A stretch of 5,636 nucleotides of DNA from DAOTVD01 sp034437075 (GTDB lineage: Bacteria; Chloroflexota; Anaerolineae; Aggregatilineales; J027): positions 1-5,636 of the forward strand of contig DAOTVD010000297.1 in assembly GCA_034437075.1 (NCBI GenBank), written 5' to 3'. Shown here piece after piece: positions 1 to 4,860 of this stretch. How positions within the stretch are numbered: position 1 is the stretch's first letter; each line of letters opens with the position of its first letter. The translations under genes and the position numbers were made by a program. The notes below the pieces were generated by a model, which saw nothing but the letters and a program-made list of their open reading frames with translations, was not told where the DNA came from and did not search any database.

Positions 1-43
1 AAAATCGGTGCCGTGAGAACACCGCAAAGCCTCGAAAATGTCG

Positions 44-49
44 TAAAAT
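44..49 (+). promoter_or_regulatory. weak -10-like box upstream of the 116-residue gene
   Basis: TAAAAT lies 37 bases before the start codon at 87 and matches the sigma-70 -10 consensus at five of six positions. No convincing -35 hexamer is seen 16-18 bases upstream. If it is used, transcription would begin near base 56 and give a leader of about 30 bases. The leader is AT-rich, so a chance match is quite possible. Confidence 0.25.
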
Positions 50-73
50 AGACTTAAGGCTAACGTTTGCCAC

Positions 74-86
74 AAGGGGATACCCC
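74..86 (+). promoter_or_regulatory. ribosome binding site within a GGGG-ATA-CCCC mini hairpin
   Basis: AAGGGGA (74-80) is an acceptable Shine-Dalgarno sequence six bases before the ATG at 87, and it decides that start. The four G residues (76-79) can pair with four C residues (83-86) that directly precede the ATG, across a three-base ATA loop. Initiation may therefore compete with a very small GC hairpin. The pairing is read directly from the sequence; any effect on translation is inference. Confidence 0.5.
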
Positions 87-437
87 ATGCCCGAAACCTA
101 CGACATCTACGGTTTCAGAACTTATGATTTGGAAAATGTCGCCAGCGAATTATGCCATCTGGTGGGGAGACTATTTATCAGCCGCCGCTGTGTATTTTTG
201 GGCCGCACCTACCAGGCCGGCGACCCGCGCGGCGAAAATTTTGACCTGCTGCATAATCACCCCGGCGAGGCGGATAGCGACTGGCTAGAGCCCAATTTCA
301 AGCAGTTTGGGACGATCTTATATGTCAATCGCACGCACCGCGCCGCCGAATTGGAAAGCGCGATTGCGGAAACATTCGGCGAGACGGTCGCGTTGCTCGC
401 GCGCCAAACCTACGATGAAAAGTTGTGTGTGGGTTAA
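87..437 (+). CDS. Small uncharacterised alpha/beta protein, 116 residues
   Basis: I do not recognise this family with confidence. The product is soluble: no signal peptide or membrane segment is visible. Visible landmarks are an N-terminal DIYGF stretch (residues 6-10), a helix around residues 15-30 (LENVASELCHLVGRL), a probable hairpin with CVFLGRTYQAG (about 35-45), an acidic middle with HNHPGEAD and DWLEPNF, a hydrophobic strand GTILYVN (75-81), and a C-terminal helix ELESAIAETFG followed by VALLARQ. This pattern resembles short alpha/beta proteins of the kind sometimes found as immunity or accessory proteins, but no toxin gene is present, so that is only a thought. The start is supported by the Shine-Dalgarno sequence at 74-80. 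The same frame stays open to the left window edge, but it has no ATG, GTG or TTG before 87. The stop overlaps that of the convergent large gene by four bases. Confidence 0.8.
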   Translation: MPETYDIYGFRTYDLENVASELCHLVGRLFISRRCVFLGRTYQAGDPRGENFDLLHNHPGEADSDWLEPNFKQFGTILYVNRTHRAAELESAIAETFGETVALLARQTYDEKLCVG

Positions 438-3400
438 TCCGCCTCGATGCGGTCGAGCAATTGGGCCATCATGGGCGAGATGCCGCGCGTCTGCATGGCT
501 TCGCGCAAGCGTTCGGACAACACCCGGATAATCCCCAGGGCCATGTCGGCATGATTGGCCAGTAGTTCTCGGAAGGCGCCCTGGCTGAGGCGCAGCAGAT
601 GTGTCTCTTCTTGCGCGACCGCCGTCGCGGAACGGGGCGCGCCATCAAACAACGACATTTCACCGATAAACTCGCGCGTTTTACGCTCGGCCACGACCGT
701 TTTTTCGGTTTGGATGCGCACAACGCCCGAGACAATGATATACATCGCGCTCCCGGCTTCGCCTTCTTGAAAGAGCGTTTCGCCGGGTGACAGGCGCACT
801 TCGTCCAACAGCGCGGCGATCTCCACCAGGATGTTATCGGGTACTTGCTGGAAAATCCCTACGGTTTTCAAGATTAGCACTTTTTCAATCGTCAATAGCA
901 TCGGGTTCTCCGTTTGGGTCAGTCGTTGAATCTGTTGGGCTAGGCCGCTCTGGGGCAGGCCGTCGTCCGCGAGCATATGGGCAGTATCACTGCGCAGGCG
1001 TTCGGGGTCGAGTGTCCACAAGGCCCAAATGGCCGTTTGGCGCACGCTGGGCTCGAAGCTATACATCAGGGGCCGGATGTCTTCATACAGATGCGCAGCA
1101 CCCGCCTGGGCGATCGTGTACACTGTGCAGTCGATAATCCAGGTGTTCACGCGCGCATGGTGCCCGCGCAGAATGTCGCGCAAGCGGTCTTCGGGGGCCA
1201 GGTTGGTTTGGGGATGATGCGCGGCTAGCTGAGCGAGTTGTTCGGCGGGCGATAGGTCATCCAACAGCGGGAGTACCCGCGCGCGCAAAGGCCGAGCCAA
1301 CATAATGCTCAAGCTTTCCAGGGCATAGACGCGCTGCTCGCGCGCGCCATAGCGCAGATTATCGGACAAGCGCACCATCGCCGCATGGTCATACAAAAAG
1401 GCCAGCAACATGAGCAAGCGCGCGCGGATGTCTTCGAGGGCGGTGTCTAGGGCATCCCGTAGCGCACTGTAGAGCGCGTCATTGGGTAGATCGGCCTGCG
1501 CGGCCAATAGCCAGGCCGCTTGGGCAATATTATCGTCAATCTGACGATGGATTTCTGGGGTGATGGCCCCGGTGGCCTGAAAGCGGCACAGGTGTAGCGC
1601 AACCAAGACTTGATGCTGCACCACAGGGTCTTGAAAAGATAATTGGGCTTGCAATAGCGCGATGGCGGGCTCGTCCCCGCGTTGGCCACAGATGCGCGCT
1701 ACGCTCACCAGCAAGCCCCGATTATAGCTCGGCTGGTTGAAGACTTGCTCCAGAGTCGGGTAAATCGAGCGGTTGGCCATCAACAACGCAGAGACTGCCG
1801 CCGTCGAGACGCTATGATCGACCAGGGCTTTGACGACGGTCGGCCAGTATTGCGGCTGGTTGAGCCGCCCAGTGGCTAACAGGGCCGCGCGCCGCACTAA
1901 CGGGTCGGGGTCAGCGAGGAGATTGGTCAGATAGCTGGCGTAGCGCCGGTTGTCGATCTCGCCAAGGATGTTCGCTGCGAAAGCCCGTTGCGGGGGGTCA
2001 TCATGGCTCGCGAGCGCATACAATACGCGCTCGGCGCGTTCGGCGGCTTCATCCTGGCCATAGCGCAACAGGCCGATCAGGGCGCCGCGTTGGCCATTGC
2101 CAACCGCATCCAGGTAGGGCACCAGGCGCGCGGGCACATCATCGGCGCCCAAGGCAGCGTAGGCCCGTAAGGCCGCATCGCGCACGCTGGGTTCTGCCTC
2201 ATGCTCGATGAGAATGGTCACTAGGGCGGGGTCTAGCATGGGGTGGTGTTGTTCGATCAGCAACAGCACATGGCGGCGTACTTCCGGCGCAGGATGGGTG
2301 AGTAGGTCGGCCAAATACCGAGCCGGGGGCTGGCCGCCGCTTAGTTTTTCGAGCATCTCTAGCGCATAGATCACCTGGCCGGGGTGCGGGCTCTTGAGCG
2401 TGTTGCGTAGCAGTGCCAGCTTGGCCGGGTCTGCCACGAGGTCTTGCTCGCCCGTGAAGATGCGCTTATCCAGCGCTTCGCCCAGTTGATCGCGATAAGC
2501 GCGATACGTCAGCAGCGCCATGGCCACCCACGCCACCGCAACAACGGCCAGCATCCCGACCGTGCCAAGCACCGAATACCCGCCGGTCAAATCGAAAACG
2601 ACCAAAATGCTGCCTGCAATGATAGCCGTTAGCGGATAGCCCGTGCCCTCGACAAAACTCAGCGCGGGGGTGCGGCGTTGGGGCGGGATGGGTTGGTACA
2701 AGATGCGCGTAGCGGGTTCGTTGGTGGCCTCGCGCAACACTTCTTCGCCATATTTGGTGACGACCACAAACCAGAAGAACAGCGCGGCTGTCCCCGCGAG
2801 CAGCCCGGCGCCGAAGGTCCCCCAAATGCCCACGGTCAAAATGATTGGCGCGGCCAGCAAGCCGAAGATCAGCCCGTAACGGGTCAGTAAGCGCCCCACG
2901 ATGAAAAATTTAAGGATGAAGTTGGTCAGGTGCACAAAACCGAAAACCAGCCCGATAAAGCCCGCGATACGTTCGGGCTCATCCGCGAATTCGTTTTGCA
3001 GGCGCTCCAAGAACGTGAAATCCAGCAGATAGTTAAAGACCCAGGCCAGCAGATAGAGCGCAAAAATCAGCAGGATATAACGGTCGGCGAGCAATTGCCG
3101 GGGCGTAGTGCGCGGTTGGGTGGCGCGCGCTTCGGCAGTCCCGGCTTCCGAGGTGGCCAACTGCTCTGGATGCTCGCGCAGGATGGTCAGCACGACCCCC
3201 AGGCAAATTGCCACTGCTCCCGCAACGATGACGAACAGATTCGCGGTGCCGATAATGGGTACGATGATGGGCACCAAAAAACTCCCGATCATGATCGAGA
3301 GGACATCCCCAGCGCTGATAAGGCTAAACAGGCGCTTACTTTGGCCCAGGTCAAAGAGACGATTAGCCAGCCCCCAAAAGCCGATGATGAGCAAGATAAT

Positions 3401-3772
3401 CATCACGCGGAACCAGACGAACAGGCTAAAGATCAGCGGGCGGGCATCGCTGGCGGCCAGCGCGACCCGCACCCCCACCAGCCCGATGATGAGTGCTATC
3501 AGCGACCCCACCAACAAGCCCGAGGCGCTTGTGCGGCCTTCAAACGCTTTATAAATCGCTTGCGTCACGAAGACGGCCAACCCACCTGCGATGAAGACGT
3601 ACGGCAGGGTCGTGATCTCAAAGACGCTCAAAAAGAGCGCGCTGCTGGCGGTGAAAAAATAGTTGATGGCGATGCCAATCGCGGCGGAATACACTAGCAT
3701 AAGTAGGGTCAGTCGGATTTCATCGGGACGAATATTAAAGAGGCGTGGGATACGGGCTGCGAGTGCGTTCAT
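434..3772 (-). CDS. Nucleotide-translocase-like MFS membrane protein fused to HEAT repeats and a C-terminal cNMP-binding domain, 1112 residues
   Basis: Three modules can be seen. Residues 1-425 form about 12 hydrophobic helices (near 21-40, 56-75, 84-107, 112-132, 160-176, 178-197, 231-249, 268-292, 298-319, 322-338, 379-394 and 401-421), with a hydrophilic loop at 198-228 dividing them six and six as in MFS carriers. The segments DFTFLERLQNEF (251-262), NFILKFFIVGRLLTRYG (284-300) and RILYQPIPPQRRTPALSFVE (356-375) resemble the ADP/ATP translocase (Tlc/Npt1) superfamily. Residues 445-955 are amphipathic helix pairs with HEAT signatures such as HPAPEVRRHVLLLIE (493-507) and DPDPLVRRAALLATGRL (621-637). 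Residues 966-1090 form a CRP/PKA-type cyclic-nucleotide-binding domain. Its phosphate-binding cassette is intact: IGEMSLFDGAPRSATAV (1036-1052) has Glu1038 for the ribose and Arg1047 for the phosphate. No catalytic or DNA-binding domain follows. The likely role is an inner-membrane carrier or sensor gated by a bound nucleotide. The architecture is seen; substrate and ligand are unknown. It has its own promoter at 3804-3831, and the ribosome binding site is weak. Confidence 0.9.
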   Translation of the reverse strand: MNALAARIPRLFNIRPDEIRLTLLMLVYSAAIGIAINYFFTASSALFLSVFEITTLPYVFIAGGLAVFVTQAIYKAFEGRTSASGLLVGSLIALIIGLVGVRVALAASDARPLIFSLFVWFRVMIILLIIGFWGLANRLFDLGQSKRLFSLISAGDVLSIMIGSFLVPIIVPIIGTANLFVIVAGAVAICLGVVLTILREHPEQLATSEAGTAEARATQPRTTPRQLLADRYILLIFALYLLAWVFNYLLDFTFLERLQNEFADEPERIAGFIGLVFGFVHLTNFILKFFIVGRLLTRYGLIFGLLAAPIILTVGIWGTFGAGLLAGTAALFFWFVVVTKYGEEVLREATNEPATRILYQPIPPQRRTPALSFVEGTGYPLTAIIAGSILVVFDLTGGYSVLGTVGMLAVVAVAWVAMALLTYRAYRDQLGEALDKRIFTGEQDLVADPAKLALLRNTLKSPHPGQVIYALEMLEKLSGGQPPARYLADLLTHPAPEVRRHVLLLIEQHHPMLDPALVTILIEHEAEPSVRDAALRAYAALGADDVPARLVPYLDAVGNGQRGALIGLLRYGQDEAAERAERVLYALASHDDPPQRAFAANILGEIDNRRYASYLTNLLADPDPLVRRAALLATGRLNQPQYWPTVVKALVDHSVSTAAVSALLMANRSIYPTLEQVFNQPSYNRGLLVSVARICGQRGDEPAIALLQAQLSFQDPVVQHQVLVALHLCRFQATGAITPEIHRQIDDNIAQAAWLLAAQADLPNDALYSALRDALDTALEDIRARLLMLLAFLYDHAAMVRLSDNLRYGAREQRVYALESLSIMLARPLRARVLPLLDDLSPAEQLAQLAAHHPQTNLAPEDRLRDILRGHHARVNTWIIDCTVYTIAQAGAAHLYEDIRPLMYSFEPSVRQTAIWALWTLDPERLRSDTAHMLADDGLPQSGLAQQIQRLTQTENPMLLTIEKVLILKTVGIFQQVPDNILVEIAALLDEVRLSPGETLFQEGEAGSAMYIIVSGVVRIQTEKTVVAERKTREFIGEMSLFDGAPRSATAVAQEETHLLRLSQGAFRELLANHADMALGIIRVLSERLREAMQTRGISPMMAQLLDRIEAD

Positions 3773-3803
3773 TAAGGTCTCTGCCTGGGCTATGCTACGC
3801 TAA

Positions 3804-3831
3804 AGTGTAATCATTCTGGCGCGCTTGTCAA
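3804..3831 (-). promoter_or_regulatory. sigma-70-type promoter of the membrane-HEAT-cNMP gene
   Basis: Read on the minus strand, a perfect TTGACA -35 box (3831-3826) is followed after 16 bases by TACACT (3809-3804), a good -10 box. Transcription would start near 3797, giving a leader of about 25 bases before the ATG at 3772. The leader has only weak Shine-Dalgarno character (a GAG seven or so bases upstream), so translation may be modest. This is the best promoter match in the window. Confidence 0.65.
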
Positions 3832-3836
3832 AGCGC
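3821..3836. repeat. Perfect inverted repeat over the -35 box, possible operator
   Basis: GCGCTT (3821-3826) and AAGCGC (3831-3836) are exact reverse complements separated by GTCA. On the minus strand the repeat embeds the -35 hexamer TTGACA of the large gene, so a protein bound here would block RNA polymerase. The position fits a repressor operator. Six-base arms are short, so chance is possible and no regulator can be named. Confidence 0.4.
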
Positions 3837-3938
3837 AATGCCCTTAGAATGGGCCGGGCGACCCATGGATAAGTAGCCGGGTGCCGCATGTTCTTCTGGC
3901 TACAAACGGGTATCGTGTGCTTTAGCTTGAACAATCGC

Positions 3939-3945
3939 AAAGGAG
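3939..3945 (+). promoter_or_regulatory. strong ribosome binding site deciding the coiled-coil gene start
   Basis: AAAGGAG is a near-perfect Shine-Dalgarno sequence. An ATG at 3947 lies only one base after it, too close for initiation, while the next in-frame ATG at 3956 is ten bases away. The second ATG is therefore preferred as the start. Confidence 0.7.
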
Positions 3946-3955
3946 AATGACTACC

Positions 3956-4312
3956 ATGGCTAAAGATGTCAAGAATCTTGAAGGCTTACGCGACATAGAT
4001 TTGAACGAGTTAAAAGACGCTATTTCCGAAAATTTACTGAGCCGCATTGAAGAATTGCAGATGAGCCTGCAACGCTTTGAAGATCAATTGGCCGAAGCCC
4101 CCGAAGAAAATAGAGAATATTTTGAGAGCCAGCTAGAAGGTATCCGCGAACAACGCGATGATTTGATCGAAGAATTGCGCCAACGCGAGCTCGACGATAG
4201 TTCGGATAGCGCGATTCGCCAATCCATCGACAATATCATGGATCAGATTCGCAATGCATTCAACAGCCTGACTGGCTCGTCTGATGATTCCAACCAGAAC
4301 AAACAGCCATAG
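3956..4312 (+). CDS. Small acidic coiled-coil protein of unknown function, 118 residues
   Basis: The family is not recognised. Counting from the ATG at 3956, residues 1-15 are a short mixed segment rich in K, D and L. Residues 16-78 form long charged helices with heptad-like spacing (LLSRIEELQMSLQRFEDQL, then an EAPEEN break, then YFESQLEGIREQRDDLIEEL). This suggests an antiparallel helical hairpin or an oligomeric coiled coil. A further helix covers about 82-105 (AIRQSIDNIMDQIRNAFNSL), and the tail is polar (GSSDDSNQNKQP). There are no cysteines, no signal peptide and no membrane segment, so it is probably cytosolic and structural or adaptor-like. It is transcribed divergently from the membrane-HEAT-cNMP gene and has its own terminator at 4349-4379, so it is probably a single-gene unit. 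I could not find a clear promoter. A hand count of 3961-4200 gives 106 G+C of 240 (44 percent), lower than its neighbours, partly because of its E, D, N, Q, K and I content. Confidence 0.85.
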   Translation: MAKDVKNLEGLRDIDLNELKDAISENLLSRIEELQMSLQRFEDQLAEAPEENREYFESQLEGIREQRDDLIEELRQRELDDSSDSAIRQSIDNIMDQIRNAFNSLTGSSDDSNQNKQP

Positions 4313-4348
4313 GCTTCATTTCGCAGGCAACACCCAGGCGCTAATGCG

Positions 4349-4379
4349 AGGCTGGTATCCCTAACCTCAGCCTTTTTTT
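4349..4379 (+). terminator. Rho-independent terminator of the coiled-coil gene
   Basis: AGGCTG (4349-4354) pairs exactly with CAGCCT (4368-4373) around a 13-base loop, and the stem runs straight into seven T residues (4373-4379). It begins 36 bases after the stop codon. The stem is short but GC-rich, and the T-tract makes the call fairly secure. Confidence 0.7.
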
Positions 4380-4432
4380 ATATTTGGGGTACAATGACGC
4401 CGTTTGCAACCTGGATGATGAGCAACGGCATA

Positions 4433-4607
4433 ATGACCATCAAAATTGTGATGATTAACGGGGACGGAGCCGCTGGTCGTGCGGCCTTTGTCGGATGATG
4501 CGCGCTGGGATGCGCTGTTCGCATCGTCGCAAGATATGCTGGCCGATATGGCGCAACAGGTACGCGCCCGTCACCGCGCCGGAAAAAGCACCTCGCTACG
4601 CTTCTAA
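4433..4607 (+). pseudogene. Small gene interrupted by a +1 frameshift (about 57 residues if restored)
   Basis: The ATG at 4433 opens MTIKIVMINGD and then runs into TGA at 4496-4498. The next frame, open only from 4455, carries EPLVVRPLSDDARW, DALFASSQDMLADMAQQV and RARHRAGKSTSLRF, and stops at TAA 4605-4607. Dropping one G, either in GGGG (4460-4463) or in the GG at 4466-4467, joins both parts into one sensible 57-residue reading. It has a beta-like N-terminus, an amphipathic helix and a basic tail. I do not recognise the family. The short helix with a basic AGKST-type tail loosely resembles small antitoxin-like proteins, but no toxin partner follows. In-frame ATGs at 4394 and 4415 are alternative starts. 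TACAAT at 4390-4395 could be a -10 box but lacks a -35 box. The break may be real decay, a sequencing or assembly indel, or a recoding site. Confidence 0.5.
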
Positions 4608-4663
4608 AGCGAATGGCCTCGTCACAGCGCCCAAAACACGCCCCTGTCACACGCGAATAGACA

Positions 4664-4687
4664 ATGCGACATGTCACCGTGTCGCAT
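4664..4687. repeat. 10-bp stem hairpin between convergent small genes
   Basis: The arms ATGCGACATG (4664-4673) and CGTGTCGCAT (4678-4687) pair over ten positions, with one G-T wobble, around the four-base loop TCAC. The hairpin begins eight bases past the stop of the minus-strand winged-helix ORF and lies 57 bases past the stop of the frameshifted plus-strand gene. Neither side has a T-tract, so it is either a weak terminator, a 3'-end stabilising structure or a protein-binding palindrome. Confidence 0.5.
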
Positions 4688-4695
4688 ATACCCAA

Positions 4696-4860
4696 TCAAT
4701 GTGACACGCCCCCGCGTAGCACATACGCCTCGGCACCATCGACATTCGTTTTGATGAGCATCCCGGCCCGCTCCAGGTCTTCGGCAGTTTGGCGCGCGAC
4801 CTTGGCCGGAATATGCAAATTGCGATACACGTCGCGCAGCTTCCGACCGCGCCCGCTCAC
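4696..4860 (-). CDS. 54-residue winged-helix-like protein, GTG start
   Basis: This frame starts with GTG at 4860-4858, which shares four bases (GTGA) with the TGA stop of the upstream glycosyltransferase-like gene. That is the classic overlap of translationally coupled genes. No separate Shine-Dalgarno sequence is seen, which fits coupling. The product has a basic N-terminus (SGRGRKLRD), a first helix to about residue 15, the turn NLHIP (14-18), a second helix AKVARQTAEDLERAGML (19-35), and a probable beta hairpin IKTNVDGAEAYVLRG (36-50). Helix-turn-helix-wing is the shape of a minimal winged-helix domain, and AEDLERAGML followed by a hairpin is typical of such regulators. At 54 residues it lacks the first helix and any ligand domain of known families, so it could be a stand-alone DNA-binding module, a fragment, or a protein-interaction domain. 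The fold call is inference from pattern. Confidence 0.6.
   Translation of the reverse strand: MSGRGRKLRDVYRNLHIPAKVARQTAEDLERAGMLIKTNVDGAEAYVLRGGVSH

Noticed and set aside
1..51. Sixteen open codons ending in TAG at 49-51, possibly the tail of an upstream gene
   Set aside because: They are too few to separate from chance at the window edge.
787..1228. Plus-strand open frames across the HEAT region
   Set aside because: They are antisense shadows of the large gene, with R, G and S-rich translations and no coherent secondary-structure pattern.
2466..2825. 119-codon minus-strand frame inside the large gene
   Set aside because: It is an alternative frame of the same strand, and its R, G and H-rich composition is typical of a frame-shifted reading of GC-rich DNA.
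2930..3697. 255-codon open frame on the plus strand, rich in D, Q, H and N
   Set aside because: It lies antisense to the membrane-spanning codons of the large gene. Its strongly hydrophilic composition is the mirror image of hydrophobic codons, and it shows no domain-like pattern.
3799..3926. GCTAAAG (3799-3805) and its inverse CTTTAGC (3920-3926), each about 30 bases before a divergent start codon
   Set aside because: A seven-base match of this kind is expected about once by chance in an intergenic region this long, and the plus-strand copy lies in no recognisable promoter.
4390..4395. TACAAT as a -10 box
   Set aside because: The hexamer is good, but no -35 box exists 16-18 bases upstream, where the terminator lies. 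It is mentioned only as a possibility for the frameshifted gene.
4378..4695. 105-codon minus-strand frame across the spacer
   Set aside because: It runs antisense to the better-supported frameshifted gene and through the hairpin, and it ends at the coiled-coil gene's terminator. Its translation has no recognisable pattern and its start has no ribosome binding site.
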